64,000 bases of DNA from positions 248,001-312,000 of the forward strand of contig NZ_JABMKZ010000005.1 of NCBI RefSeq assembly GCF_013204855.1, written 5' to 3'. Numbering within the stretch: the stretch's first letter is position 1; each line of letters begins with the position of its first letter. Both the position numbers and the translations under genes were made by a program. A model generated the notes under the pieces. That model worked only from the letters and a program-made list of their open reading frames with translations. It had not been told where the DNA came from and ran no database searches. This document shows, piece by piece, positions 48,871 to 58,978 of the stretch. The DNA is from Paenibacillus alba (GTDB lineage: Bacteria; Bacillota; Bacilli; Paenibacillales; NBRC-103111).

Positions 48871-48890
48871 GTATGATATACGATATACAA
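48871..48890 (+). promoter_or_regulatory. Operator-like repeat upstream of the enolase-superfamily gene
   Basis: GATATAC occurs twice in direct tandem (48875-48888), within a GTAT...ATAC partial palindrome, and overlaps a -10-like TATGAT (48872-48877). GntR-type regulators often bind GTATAC-like words near acid-sugar genes, but no regulator is encoded nearby. Confidence 0.4.
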
Positions 48891-48941
48891 GAAGGGGTGG
48901 TAGGAAATCCATACATTTAGAAAATTAAGGAGAAGGATCTA

Positions 48942-50039
48942 ATGAAAATTACAAAAGTCGAGAGCTTTGTTTTGCATGTACCGATTACCCCGCCGATTAC
49001 GGACGCAATTAATGTGGCTACACATTGGGGATTAGCCGGCGTTCGAATCTATACGGACGAAGGCTTTGTTGGATATGGTTACACAGGTACGTGCGCCCAT
49101 GGCGATGATATGATCGTCGATACGATTGACAAATATTATGCACCTCTCTTGGTCGGAAAAGATCCGTTTATGGTAAGGGAATTATGGGATCAGATGCGTT
49201 TTGGCAAAATGCATTGGATTGGCCGATCGGGAGTCACCCATATGGCGCTTGCAGCTGTGGACATCGCGATTTGGGACATTATGGCAAAGGCTTCGAATAA
49301 ACCGCTTTGGCAATACCTTGGGGGAGCTAAATCGAAACCGATTAAAGCCTATAATACCAACGGTGGCTGGTTGAATTGGTCCAAAGACCGTTTGCTTCAA
49401 GATGTAACGGAGATTGTGGAGTCAGGTTTTACTGGCGTTAAAATTAAAGTGGGCAAGCCCGATCCGCGGGAAGATTATGATCGTTGCAAGGCGGTTCGGA
49501 AAGCGATCGGCGATGATGTGATTTTCATGATCGACGTCAATCAGCAATGGAATATCAATACGGCCATGACTTGGGGGAAGAAGCTGGAAGAGTTCGATCT
49601 ATTTTGGCTAGAGGAGCCGCTCAATCCAGATGACATTATGGGTCATAAAAAGCTAGCTGATGAGCTGAATGTTCCAATCGCATTAGGAGAGCATGTCTAT
49701 AACAAATATGCCTTCCGAGATTATATTCACCAAGGTGCCATCGAATATTGCCAAGTTGACGTTACACGTGTTGGCGGCATTACAGAATGGCTGCAAGTCG
49801 CAGGCCTAGCGGCTGCTTATGATGTGCCGATTTGTCCGCACGTTGGGGATATGGGGCAAATTCATCAGCACCTTGTCGCATCTACGCAAAATGCCATTAT
49901 GCTTGAATACATACCTTGGATCAGGCATATTTTTGAAGAGCCAGCCACGGTGAAGGAAGGACATTATGTACTGCCGCAAATGCCGGGCGCCTCAACAACG
50001 ATTTTGCCCAAATATTTTGAAGAATATCGGAGCCGCTAA
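48942..50039 (+). CDS. Enolase-superfamily acid-sugar dehydratase/cycloisomerase (mandelate racemase group)
   Basis: The 365-residue protein has the MR/MLE capping domain and barrel. Catalytic residues are recognisable: K-x-K (Lys167, Lys169 in VKIKVGK), metal ligands Asp198 (IDVNQ), Glu224 (WLEEP) and Glu250 (LGEH), and His300 (CPHVGDMG). Such enzymes dehydrate or isomerise acid sugars such as galactonate, fuconate, galactarate or galactarolactone. GGAGAAGG precedes the ATG. It stands alone with a terminator behind it and lies next to a galactoside/fucoside locus, so an acid sugar derived from it is plausible. Substrate is undecided. Confidence 0.85.
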   Translation: MKITKVESFVLHVPITPPITDAINVATHWGLAGVRIYTDEGFVGYGYTGTCAHGDDMIVDTIDKYYAPLLVGKDPFMVRELWDQMRFGKMHWIGRSGVTHMALAAVDIAIWDIMAKASNKPLWQYLGGAKSKPIKAYNTNGGWLNWSKDRLLQDVTEIVESGFTGVKIKVGKPDPREDYDRCKAVRKAIGDDVIFMIDVNQQWNINTAMTWGKKLEEFDLFWLEEPLNPDDIMGHKKLADELNVPIALGEHVYNKYAFRDYIHQGAIEYCQVDVTRVGGITEWLQVAGLAAAYDVPICPHVGDMGQIHQHLVASTQNAIMLEYIPWIRHIFEEPATVKEGHYVLPQMPGASTTILPKYFEEYRSR

Positions 50040-50085
50040 GAATTCCACGTATTGGTGAATGGTGGGCGTCCGTTTAGTCAGCAAT

Positions 50086-50121
50086 AGGCGTTCACTCCTC
50101 CTTGGGGTGATCGCCTGTTAT
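50086..50121. terminator. Hairpin between convergent genes
   Basis: GGCGTTCACTCC pairs with GGGGTGATCGCC (10 of 12 positions) around a short loop, flanked by A/T-rich bases, between the enolase-superfamily gene and the convergent response regulator gene. Confidence 0.6.
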
Positions 50122-50129
50122 ATTTGTAG

Positions 50130-51686
50130 TCAGACGCGTGTTTCACGAACAAGTTCCCTATACTCAGAGGGGCTTTTTCCTGTTGAATTTTTAAAAATTC
50201 TACTAAAGTAATGTTGGTCGGAATAGCCGACGATTTCTCCTATTTTTCCGATATCGTAGTTAGGGTGCTCTTGGATCAATCGCTTGGCTTCTTCTATTCG
50301 TAGTTTGATTAAGAATTTAAGGGGAGCTTCCCCATAGTATTTTTTAAATGATTTAGAAAGATAGGCAGGTGTGAAATGGTATCTTTGAGAAATGTCTTCA
50401 ATATTTATGAATTCGGTAAAGTTCGATTTCATATATTCAGCGATTTGATGCATGAGTTCCTGAGTACGTATGTCTTCATCCTGCTTAACTGTAAGCATAC
50501 GTTCAATAATTCCCCAAACATCTTCGAAGATACTTGGAAAGTTGGTGGAAATAGCAAGTTTCTCATATAAACGATGTTCGAGTTGATAAAGTTCTTCCTC
50601 CGATAACTTGCCTGTTTGTAGATGTATGTTTCTAATTAACTGATTTATAGCTATTTCCAATAATCGTTGTGGGTACTTCATGCGATCCCAGTTATGAAGC
50701 AGATGAAATATCTCTTGTTTCAATAGCGCTTTCTCCCCAGATTGCAGAAAAGAAGTTATCTTATTACGAAGCAGCGGATCAATGGAAATTGGCGGTTTTT
50801 TGGAGTTGCTTTCATTAGTCAGTGTAATAACACGGGAAATTCCAATCGATAATTCATAATTGAGCGTAAATCGAAGAGCTTGAGCTTTCTCCCAAATGTC
50901 ACTACGTTGAATAATAGCGCCACCGTGACATAAATTCACTGGATGTAAAGGTGATTTGTCTAATAGTTTCTGTTTAATCTCTTCAGCAAGATGAATGATG
51001 TCCCTGGGCTGCCGATTGTTTGCTGAAATGAGGAGGAATTTCTGGTTCGGTGTTTTCTCATCAATGATCCACCACTGATCATTTTCTTGCAAAGAACTTC
51101 TGAGAATATCATTCAGTCGTATTTGTGACCAATTGTCATGAAAAATAGTCGTTAGCGATAGGGCTGGGATAGGAGGGCATAGGTTCCCGATACAGATTAG
51201 AAATACGATAAATTCCTCATCACGAATAGCGATTGTTTCCGAGGGGTAACCAGAAATATCAGAGGTCAAAATATTTCTGACTGTGATGGAGTCATTCATT
51301 TCCAAACTAGTTCTAATATTACTTAAGCAATCAACTAATGTTTCTAATTTCAAGGGTTTAAGTAAGTAATCCCGAACCCCGAGTTTCATCGCAGATTTCG
51401 CATAGTCAAATTCACTATATCCACTTAGAATGACGATATGGATTTCCGGGTTATCGTTTCTTAGTTGTTTTATCAAAGCTAAGCCGTCCATTTTGGGCAT
51501 TCTAATGTCGGTAAATACAACATCAGGTTGAAGTGAATGAATGATAGTGAGGGCTTCTAGTCCGTTAGATGCGGTGCCGACAACTTCGAAGGGGAGCCCA
51601 GAATCTTCAATCTTTTGTACGACGTTTCTTCGGATCTTGTGTTCATCCTCCACGACAACTACGCGGTACTTTGTTAATTTCGACAT
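50130..51686 (-). CDS. YesN-like response regulator with AraC-type DNA-binding domain (second pair)
   Basis: A receiver domain (VVVEDEHK; phospho-acceptor Asp60 in FTDIRMPKM) is followed by a long variable middle and a C-terminal AraC domain (about 415-515; KIGEIVGYSDQHYFSRIF). It lies 12 bases after its kinase gene on the minus strand and is divergent from the sugar transporter operon at 53726, its likely target. It is clearly a separate lineage from the regulator at 21952. Confidence 0.92.
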   Translation of the reverse strand: MSKLTKYRVVVVEDEHKIRRNVVQKIEDSGLPFEVVGTASNGLEALTIIHSLQPDVVFTDIRMPKMDGLALIKQLRNDNPEIHIVILSGYSEFDYAKSAMKLGVRDYLLKPLKLETLVDCLSNIRTSLEMNDSITVRNILTSDISGYPSETIAIRDEEFIVFLICIGNLCPPIPALSLTTIFHDNWSQIRLNDILRSSLQENDQWWIIDEKTPNQKFLLISANNRQPRDIIHLAEEIKQKLLDKSPLHPVNLCHGGAIIQRSDIWEKAQALRFTLNYELSIGISRVITLTNESNSKKPPISIDPLLRNKITSFLQSGEKALLKQEIFHLLHNWDRMKYPQRLLEIAINQLIRNIHLQTGKLSEEELYQLEHRLYEKLAISTNFPSIFEDVWGIIERMLTVKQDEDIRTQELMHQIAEYMKSNFTEFINIEDISQRYHFTPAYLSKSFKKYYGEAPLKFLIKLRIEEAKRLIQEHPNYDIGKIGEIVGYSDQHYFSRIFKNSTGKSPSEYRELVRETRV

Positions 51687-51698
51687 CCCGAACCCCTC

Positions 51699-53501
51699 CT
51701 AGTGTTTGATGCAAATGGTAACAACCGCACCACCCTCTGGGTGATTGCTCAAAGTAAATATTAATGCGTCTCCAAATAATAAGGTTAATCGGGCATAGAT
51801 ATTGAGAAGTCCCATACCGTTAATTTTTAAATTAGGAATTCTGACTAAAGGATCTGTTTTCGCGAATTGCTCCTGCAAGTGCACAATTTCATCCGCATTG
51901 AAGCCTTTTCCATTATCCCGAATCGTCAATTCCCATCCGCCTGATACTTGGCGGCCAATGATCGTGATGATCCAAGGCGGATCGATATGAATGCCGTATT
52001 TCATGCAATTTTCCACGATGGGTTGTAGCATTAATTTGGGTACATCGAGGTCAAGAAGCGAGTCCGATACATCCATATGAACGATGATATCATCTTCGTA
52101 TCTTAGCTTCATCAGGTTTAGATAACTATTTGTATGTTCCAGCTCTTCGCATAATTTCACAGGAGCTGCATGTTCAGAAGAGATATATCGCAGCATAACG
52201 GAGAGGCTTTCACACACGTCAACAATGGATTGTTGACCACTCTCTTCTGCCATAACACTAACGTTCGTGATGGTGTTGTAGAGGAAATGAGGATTCATTT
52301 GGGCTTGCAAGGCGAACATGCGAGCTTCAAGCTCATGGGAACGCGAAGAAATAGCTTCATCTAACGATTCTTGCAACCGTAATCGCATATCTTGAAAAGA
52401 GTAATTGAGCTGCTCTAATTCATTTAAGTGACTGTGGCTTTCAATCGGTGTTGAAAGTTTTGGCGATAAAGTAGTCAGACTTAAACTTCGAATGGATCTA
52501 TGAATTTTTTTGATCGGCGTCGTTAATGTTTGGGAAACAATATAGGAAATAAGCAAGGTAATTAAAATCGCTATTAGGCCAAAAACAAGGATCACATTTC
52601 GAAAGGCTGTCACAGGTTTCAATAGCAGGTTTTTCGACTCCGACGCTATTACCGTCCATTCCGAAAAATCGGAATAAGTGTAAGATATCATATCCTCACT
52701 TTGGGTGTTTGCGTTCTTAATAATAAAGTTAGAGGTATTTGCATGTGTAAGAACGCTTTCCCAATATAACTGTGCGGTTTGTGTAGTTTCCATGGGGTAA
52801 ATTAATTCACCATTTTTATTAAAGACGTATACGGTGATCTCTTGGCGTGTTTGCGAATCAGGTTTTACTAAGGCGGATTTAATCATATTTGAAAAAACAT
52901 GATAATCTTGTTGAATCTCGAGAATGCTTGTTTCGTTCTCACCCCAACTTGGTGAAAAGGCTCTGCTTAATGAGATGACTGTTGGTGTTTTCAAATTCCA
53001 AGCATCTTGTTTGTGAAGTGAAATCAGCTTTTTCCCATTCTTCATAAAGGCTGTGTGCACCCATTGAATCTTTGCTATTTGTTCAGGTGAAATGATCGAA
53101 AAAACAGAGTTATCGCCAATACTGGCAAATTCGCCACTCGATCGGAACATATTGATTTGAGAAAATTCTTTGTTTAAGCCAATGATCGAGTACAAAATCT
53201 CGTTGAATTGGCGTTGTTGATCGATCGTAGATTTGTTTAATTGAAACATATCGGAGAAGAAGAGTCGGTTAAGAGGTTTTGAAAATAAGAGCTTTTCGGA
53301 TGTGGAGTTCATCAATTGAAGCTGTGAATCAAATTCAGCCGTGATATGACTGGAGACTTGATACAGTGATTCTGAGGCTTTATTTTCTAGAATTTTGGAA
53401 ATATATACGTAAAAAGAAGTTGCGAAAACAAGAATAACAACAATAATCAGCAAAGAATAACTTAGGAAGAGTTTGGATTGAATGGTTTTAGATTTAAACA
53501 T
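51699..53501 (-). CDS. YesM-like sensor histidine kinase (second pair)
   Basis: Two membrane helices (about 10-35 and 290-312) flank an extracellular sensor. HAMP, His_kinase (NPHFLYNTITNVS near residue 400) and HATPase_c (VENCMKYGIHI, GMGLLNIYARL) follow. It is first in a minus-strand operon with the regulator, and a clear sigma-A promoter lies 50-80 bases upstream. Confidence 0.92.
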   Translation of the reverse strand: MFKSKTIQSKLFLSYSLLIIVVILVFATSFYVYISKILENKASESLYQVSSHITAEFDSQLQLMNSTSEKLLFSKPLNRLFFSDMFQLNKSTIDQQRQFNEILYSIIGLNKEFSQINMFRSSGEFASIGDNSVFSIISPEQIAKIQWVHTAFMKNGKKLISLHKQDAWNLKTPTVISLSRAFSPSWGENETSILEIQQDYHVFSNMIKSALVKPDSQTRQEITVYVFNKNGELIYPMETTQTAQLYWESVLTHANTSNFIIKNANTQSEDMISYTYSDFSEWTVIASESKNLLLKPVTAFRNVILVFGLIAILITLLISYIVSQTLTTPIKKIHRSIRSLSLTTLSPKLSTPIESHSHLNELEQLNYSFQDMRLRLQESLDEAISSRSHELEARMFALQAQMNPHFLYNTITNVSVMAEESGQQSIVDVCESLSVMLRYISSEHAAPVKLCEELEHTNSYLNLMKLRYEDDIIVHMDVSDSLLDLDVPKLMLQPIVENCMKYGIHIDPPWIITIIGRQVSGGWELTIRDNGKGFNADEIVHLQEQFAKTDPLVRIPNLKINGMGLLNIYARLTLLFGDALIFTLSNHPEGGAVVTICIKH

Positions 53502-53553
53502 ATGAAAACCCTTTCAGCCGCTATTATGTGAATAATAGCTAGGAAATGAAATC

Positions 53554-53582
53554 ATTATATATCTTGGCTAGGTTTATTTCAA
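53554..53582 (-). promoter_or_regulatory. Sigma-A promoter of the kinase-regulator operon
   Basis: On the minus strand TTGAAA (53582-53577) and a perfect TATAAT (53559-53554) are separated by exactly 17 bp, about 50 bases before the kinase start. The consensus fit suggests constitutive expression. Confidence 0.75.
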
Positions 53583-53609
53583 ACATGAAATTGAAATGGT
53601 TTAGAACAA

Positions 53610-53670
53610 AAATGTCCACAAAGAGTAGCTTAATTCATCCATGTATCTATGTCGATTATTGTTTTATGAT
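53610..53670 (+). promoter_or_regulatory. Candidate activator-dependent promoter of the second transporter operon
   Basis: AATGTCCACA at 53611 and TATGAT (53665-53670) lie upstream of the binding-protein gene. There is no -35 match at the expected spacing, as for an activated promoter. A similar TATCCACA with a -10-like TATACT at the same 50-bp distance occurs at 63245-63302. Confidence 0.4.
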
Positions 53671-53725
53671 AGTTACAAGGTAGGCCACCCCAATAAAGAA
53701 ACATAAAAGGAGGCGTCGATTTAAC

Positions 53726-55054
53726 ATGAAACCAAAGAATAAACTTAAAACGATAAGCGGCATGTTTACGATATTCGCTTTAGTAGGGGTTTTAGCAGGA
53801 TGCGGAACTTCATCCTCCACAACAACGGAGACTGCGAAACCAGTTGAAGCCACGAAAGCGGCAGATCCGACGAAAGCACCAGCGAAAGGTGTAACCATCA
53901 AAGTGGCATCATCTGCTGGCTGGACCAAAGACATTGACAAAAAACTAGCTGAACAATTCAAAACGGAAACAGGCAATACGATTGAGTTCGTTATCTCACC
54001 GGACGATCAGTATACGAATGTCTTGAAAGCCAAATTCGCAACAGGCGAAGGTCCTGATGTATACCTTACATCAAGCGGAGTAGCGATGAATGAATATTTA
54101 CCGGATCAGCATGCGCTGGATCTTTCCAATGAACCATGGGTTGCCAGATACACGGATTGGGCCAAAGCGGGAACTACCCGTAATGGCAAAGTTATCGCGT
54201 TGAATACCTGGTCAGTAGATGGATGGGGTTTACTCTATAACACAGCATTATTCGAGCAAGCTGGGGTTCAAGTTCCAACGAACTATCAAGAATTCCTAAA
54301 GGTTTGTGAGATGCTGACAGCTAAAGGGATCATGCCAATCTATGAGCCAGGAAAGGCAGAGTGGCACCAAGAGATTTGGTTAAATACTTTCGGAGCGATG
54401 ATTGCCAAGAAAACCCCAGGCATATATGAACAATTCAATACAAACAAAGCCAAATTTGCAGACCAAAAGGAATTAGAAATAGGTCTTACGCAAATGAAGG
54501 AAGTAGCGGATAAGGGTTATTTCGGTAAAGACTTCTTGTCGCAAACGTGGGAAAATTCGGTAGATGCAATGGGATCAGGAAAATATGCGATGATGCTTAC
54601 GTATTCCACCTTTCAGAATGAAGTCATTGCGAAATTCCCTAATAGTAAAGCGGATACATGGAAAATGTTCCCTGTCCCTTTAAGTGACAATAAATCATGG
54701 GCTACTTCATCTGGTGGGATTGTTCGCTCCATCAATAAAGATTCCAAAGTCATTGATGCAGCGAAAGCATACTTCAACTTCTTAGCCAAAGCAGACAATC
54801 TTAAAGTCTATTATGCGGGAAGACCTGATTTAGGCCCTACTTCTTTCAAAGATGTCGAAGGTAAGACAACATTAGCTTATTCGACTGTCATGGCAAATGC
54901 CAAAGATGGAGCAGGTCTGGACTTTGAAGGCGGCGTTCAATTCTTCAATCAATCTACTATTGGTAAAGCTGTTCAAGACTTGTATTTAGGCGGGAAAACG
55001 CCGAAACAAGTATTAGAATCCATCGATGCTGATCGTGCAAAAATGTTTAAATAA
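53726..55054 (+). CDS. Extracellular sugar-binding lipoprotein (CUT1)
   Basis: A lipobox (GVLAGC, Cys26) and a family-1 solute-binding fold (FVISPDDQYTNVLKAKFATGEGPDVYL, and WKMFPVPLSDNKSW) in 442 residues mark a membrane-anchored sugar receptor. AAAGGAGG precedes the ATG. A 17-bp hairpin directly after the stop separates it from the permeases, as expected where the receptor must outnumber them. Confidence 0.92.
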   Translation: MKPKNKLKTISGMFTIFALVGVLAGCGTSSSTTTETAKPVEATKAADPTKAPAKGVTIKVASSAGWTKDIDKKLAEQFKTETGNTIEFVISPDDQYTNVLKAKFATGEGPDVYLTSSGVAMNEYLPDQHALDLSNEPWVARYTDWAKAGTTRNGKVIALNTWSVDGWGLLYNTALFEQAGVQVPTNYQEFLKVCEMLTAKGIMPIYEPGKAEWHQEIWLNTFGAMIAKKTPGIYEQFNTNKAKFADQKELEIGLTQMKEVADKGYFGKDFLSQTWENSVDAMGSGKYAMMLTYSTFQNEVIAKFPNSKADTWKMFPVPLSDNKSWATSSGGIVRSINKDSKVIDAAKAYFNFLAKADNLKVYYAGRPDLGPTSFKDVEGKTTLAYSTVMANAKDGAGLDFEGGVQFFNQSTIGKAVQDLYLGGKTPKQVLESIDADRAKMFK

Positions 55055-55056
55055 TT

Positions 55057-55115
55057 AAACAAAGGGAGCTTGACGATTAGTTAATCTGATAATCCATCAA
55101 GCTTCCTTTGTTTTT
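55057..55115 (+). terminator. Partial terminator between binding protein and permeases
   Basis: A 17-base stem (55057-55073 with 55097-55113, one G-U) is followed by a T run. It probably reduces transcription of the permeases relative to the binding protein. Confidence 0.85.
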
Positions 55116-55147
55116 GAATTCAATTTGAAAGTCCGGGTGATGAGAAC

Positions 55148-56020
55148 ATGCACATGAATAAATTGTATAGTCGCTTATTTGTAATTCCTGCCATTCTATT
55201 ATATACCTTTTTCTTTATTGTTCCTGTCGTAGGAGGTTTTTACTATTCGTTCACCGATTGGAATATGATGAGACCCAACATTCAATTCGTCGGATTGGAT
55301 AATTATAAAGAAATATTTTCGTCCTCAGGGCCATATATGAAAAGCATTATTCATACCTTCTCGTTTACTTTTTTTACCGTTATTTTCAAAGTGCTGATTG
55401 GTCTCTTTCTGGCCATTTTATTAAATGAAGGATTGAAGACGAGAAACCTGCTGCGGATGGTATTCTTTGTGCCATACACGCTATCCCCGCTCATTATTGG
55501 CATTATATTTGTGTCTATTCTCGGACCTCACGGTCCCATTAATGTGATATTAGAGTTTATAGGTCTTGGTTATTTCACACACAGCTGGCTTACGGATAAG
55601 AGTGTTGTACTCGCCTCAACGATGGGGGTGGAAGTCTGGCGAATGGTTGGATGGAATATGGTCATTCTACTCGCTGGGTTACAGACGATCTCCAAATCTT
55701 ATTATGAAGCGGCTTCTCTGGATGGCGCGAATAAATGGCAGCAATTTATCTCCATTACACTCCCGTTTCTCACACCAGCTTTAACCATTGCGATCATTTT
55801 AAATACGATTCATGGACTTCGCGTATTCGAGATTATCTATGCATTAACCAATGGCGGACCTGGCAACTTGACGGAAGTTATCAACACGCAAATATTCAAA
55901 GAATTTTCAGCGGGCAGATATGGGATGTCAAACGCACTGGGGATCATTGCTTTTCTAATTACACTAATGATTGCGTTCGTAATGAAGAAGGTAGTTGCGG
56001 ATGAGGAGGCAGATGCATAA
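55148..56020 (+). CDS. CUT1 sugar ABC transporter permease (MalF/UgpA type)
   Basis: Six predicted helices, the EAA loop YYEAASLDGANKWQQFISITLP and the preceding WRMVGWNMVILLAG are characteristic. The ATG is preceded by a weak GGTGATGAG. Its stop overlaps the next permease start by one base. No ATPase is encoded nearby, so a shared MsmX-type ATPase is expected. Confidence 0.92.
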   Translation: MHMNKLYSRLFVIPAILLYTFFFIVPVVGGFYYSFTDWNMMRPNIQFVGLDNYKEIFSSSGPYMKSIIHTFSFTFFTVIFKVLIGLFLAILLNEGLKTRNLLRMVFFVPYTLSPLIIGIIFVSILGPHGPINVILEFIGLGYFTHSWLTDKSVVLASTMGVEVWRMVGWNMVILLAGLQTISKSYYEAASLDGANKWQQFISITLPFLTPALTIAIILNTIHGLRVFEIIYALTNGGPGNLTEVINTQIFKEFSAGRYGMSNALGIIAFLITLMIAFVMKKVVADEEADA

Positions 56021-56841
56021 TGACTAGAAACGCTATTTATCTAAATGTAAAAGAGATACTTACTTGGCTGTTAAGCCTATCTGTCCTTATCCCTATTTAC
56101 CTGCTTATTATTAATTCACTCAAAACATCAAGCGAAGCGAATACAATGAATTTCAAGTTTCCACATATCTTTCAATGGTCCAATTATGCGGAAGCCATCG
56201 ACAAGGGAAACCTGGTTCACTCCTTTTTCAATAGCCTGCTCATGTCCACTGTTTCGGCAGCAATAAGCATTATTGTTACTTCCATGGCAGCGTTCATACT
56301 AGTCAGAAATAAAGATAAATGGAATAAATTTATTTATAATTATTTCTTCCTAGGTCTTGTTGCTCCACTCAACTATGTTTCTACGATTAAAGTGCTTCAA
56401 ATGGTTCATCTGCAGAACACGTTTACAGGAATTATCTTGATATTCGCCACTTTAGGTATCCCCTTTGCGGTGTTTCTCTATTATGGATTCATCGGTAGTG
56501 TGCCGAGAGAGCTAGATGAGGCTGCCATTATAGACGGCTGCGGGTTAGGAAGACTGTTCTTTAACGTCGTATTTCCTCTTTTAAAACCGGTAACGATTAC
56601 TGGCTTTATCCTAAATTTCCTAGGGGCTTGGAATGATTTTGTAACCCCACTGTACCTATTAAATCGACAAGATAAATTGGGAATGATCAATTCGATATAT
56701 AATTTTTTCGGGGTTCATTTTAATGACTGGAATATGATTTTTACCATCATTATTTTGACTGTATTACCTGTACTTATTTTATACATTCTTGGTCAGAGAT
56801 ATATTATTACCGGCATGACTTCCGGTTCAGTAAAAGGATAG
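56020..56841 (+). CDS. CUT1 sugar ABC transporter permease (MalG/UgpE type)
   Basis: This is the partner permease, with EAA loop ELDEAAIIDGCGLGRLFFNVVFP and the family C-terminus YIITGMTSGSVKG. The start overlaps the previous stop (TAATG). It precedes the GH36 gene by 15 bases, so uptake and cytoplasmic hydrolysis are co-expressed. Confidence 0.92.
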   Translation: MTRNAIYLNVKEILTWLLSLSVLIPIYLLIINSLKTSSEANTMNFKFPHIFQWSNYAEAIDKGNLVHSFFNSLLMSTVSAAISIIVTSMAAFILVRNKDKWNKFIYNYFFLGLVAPLNYVSTIKVLQMVHLQNTFTGIILIFATLGIPFAVFLYYGFIGSVPRELDEAAIIDGCGLGRLFFNVVFPLLKPVTITGFILNFLGAWNDFVTPLYLLNRQDKLGMINSIYNFFGVHFNDWNMIFTIIILTVLPVLILYILGQRYIITGMTSGSVKG

Positions 56842-56856
56842 GAAGGTGAACGAGAG

Positions 56857-58965
56857 ATGATAAGGCACGATGCTTTAAGGAAAATTTGGGTGCTTGAGGG
56901 AGACCGTATTTCATACGCTTTGGGATTAAGTGAGCAAGGTACCCTCAATCATATTTATTTCGGAGAGAAGCTCCCACACCTTTCGGATTATCCGACAGCA
57001 GTGAAGATATCAGAGTACCCTTATACCATGGGAAGTGAACTAAGTGAAGAGGAGTATATGGGCTGGGGGAAGGCTAAATTTACGGAGCCAAGCTTAAAAG
57101 TCACGTTTCATGATCATGTAAGAGATCTCAATTTAACAGTTGTCGCCTTCCAAAATTCTGATAACGTACTTCTTTTCATCCTGCAGGATAGTTATTATTC
57201 GTTAGAGGTGAGGCTCTATTATAAGGTAATCGCAGACTGCGACCTCATTGAACGGTATTCGGAAATTATTAACCTCGGCGGGACGAATATACGCTTGGAA
57301 CAAGCATTGACAGGCGCCATGTACTTGCCAAGAGAGCGGGATTATAGACTTACTTATCTGACAGGCAAATGGCCGGCTGAAACGCAATTAGATCGCGTCA
57401 TGCTGCCAGATACGAAGGTCGTACTTGAAAGTAGACGAGGCACAACCAGTCATTATGCCAATCCCTTCTTCATGCTGGATCAAGGTGGGAAAGCGGATGA
57501 ACATCAAGGGGAAGTCTTCTTTGGGGCATTGGCTTTTAGCGGAAACTGGAAAATGGTTTTCGAGAAAGACAGATTTAATATGTTGAAAGTAAGCGCAGGG
57601 GTTAATGATTTTGATTTCGCTTGGAATTTGAAGCCTCAAGAGAGTTTTCATACGCCGAAATATATCGTTGGTTATGTCAATAGCGGGTTTGGTGAAGCTA
57701 GCCGAAACCTCCACAAATATCAACGGAACTATGTGCTGCCAGAAGAGAACAGAGGCAAGCTGCGGAAAGTCCTTTATAATTCTTGGGAAGCAACAAGCTT
57801 TGACGTGAACGAAGAACAACAGATCAAGCTGGCAGAGATCGCGTCCAAGATGGGCGTAGAGCTGTTTGTTATGGATGATGGGTGGTTCGGAGCTCGCAAC
57901 TCGGATCAAGCAGGACTTGGGGATTGGGTTGTTAATTCCGATAAGTTTCCCAACGGACTGCATGATTTAATTCGTAAAGTAAACGATTTAGGCATGGCGT
58001 TTGGTTTATGGATAGAGCCGGAAATGGTTAATCCGGACAGTGACTTATATCGTTCGCATCCAGATTGGGTCTACCATTTTCCAACAAGAGAACGAACGCC
58101 AATCCGCAATCAGCTCGTATTAAATTTAGCTAGAGCGGATGTAAGGGAGTTTATCTATAACGCGATAGATCGCCTCCTATCCGAGCATCCGATTGCTTTC
58201 ATTAAGTGGGATATGAATCGAAACTTTAGTGAGCCTGGGTACCCGAGTGCACCATCAGAGGAGCAGAGGGAAATTTGGGTTCGGCATGCTCAGGGCGTTT
58301 ACGAAATAGCAGAAAAGCTAAAGCGCAAGCACCCCAATGTCATCCTTCAGTCCTGTTCCGGAGGAGGAGGACGTGTCGATATGGGGATCTTGCAATACTT
58401 TGACCAAGTATGGACAAGTGATAATACCGATGCGTTTGATCGGTTACGAATTCAAGAAGGATTTTCATATGCCTATTGCGCCAAAATTATGGAGTCATGG
58501 GTAACGGATGAAGTGAATTGGGTCAATACTAGAAAGCTTTCCTTAGCTTATCGTTTTCACTGCGCCATGATGGGGAATTTGGGTATCGGGGATAACCTAT
58601 TGAAATGGAGTGACGATGAGAATCAGGAGGCCAAAGAACTTATTCATGTATATAAGGAAATAAGATCAATCATCCAGCACGGGCACCAATATAGACTTCT
58701 CTCGGTGAGAGAAAGTAAATTGGCATCGGTGATGTATGTAGATGAAAGCCGAGACCAAGCAGTCGTGTTTGCGTTCTTACACTCGAACAACTTTGCGGAT
58801 GAGCTGCCTCGAATTCGCCTGCAGGGACTGAATAAGCAATCCTTGTATCAAGTTGAAGGCATCGAGCGCCCGCTTAGTGGCACGGCATTAATGAAAATGG
58901 GAATAAAGGTTGATCTTAAAGGGGACTTTCAAAGTACGATTTTACGAATTAATAAAGTCGTTTAA
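56857..58965 (+). CDS. GH36 alpha-galactosidase, cytoplasmic
   Basis: This 702-residue protein has the GH36 N-terminal beta-sandwich, (beta/alpha)8 barrel and C-terminal domain. Catalytic residues are visible: nucleophile Asp452 in IKWDMNRN and acid/base Asp522 in TSDNTD, with the CSGGGGRVDMGIL glycine-rich motif between. FVMDDGWFGARN is also typical. There is no signal peptide, so it would release alpha-galactose from imported oligosaccharides such as raffinose-type sugars or galactomannan or xyloglucan fragments. It closes the transporter operon. Confidence 0.94.
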   Translation: MIRHDALRKIWVLEGDRISYALGLSEQGTLNHIYFGEKLPHLSDYPTAVKISEYPYTMGSELSEEEYMGWGKAKFTEPSLKVTFHDHVRDLNLTVVAFQNSDNVLLFILQDSYYSLEVRLYYKVIADCDLIERYSEIINLGGTNIRLEQALTGAMYLPRERDYRLTYLTGKWPAETQLDRVMLPDTKVVLESRRGTTSHYANPFFMLDQGGKADEHQGEVFFGALAFSGNWKMVFEKDRFNMLKVSAGVNDFDFAWNLKPQESFHTPKYIVGYVNSGFGEASRNLHKYQRNYVLPEENRGKLRKVLYNSWEATSFDVNEEQQIKLAEIASKMGVELFVMDDGWFGARNSDQAGLGDWVVNSDKFPNGLHDLIRKVNDLGMAFGLWIEPEMVNPDSDLYRSHPDWVYHFPTRERTPIRNQLVLNLARADVREFIYNAIDRLLSEHPIAFIKWDMNRNFSEPGYPSAPSEEQREIWVRHAQGVYEIAEKLKRKHPNVILQSCSGGGGRVDMGILQYFDQVWTSDNTDAFDRLRIQEGFSYAYCAKIMESWVTDEVNWVNTRKLSLAYRFHCAMMGNLGIGDNLLKWSDDENQEAKELIHVYKEIRSIIQHGHQYRLLSVRESKLASVMYVDESRDQAVVFAFLHSNNFADELPRIRLQGLNKQSLYQVEGIERPLSGTALMKMGIKVDLKGDFQSTILRINKVV

Positions 58966-58978
58966 ACGTTCAGTTCTT

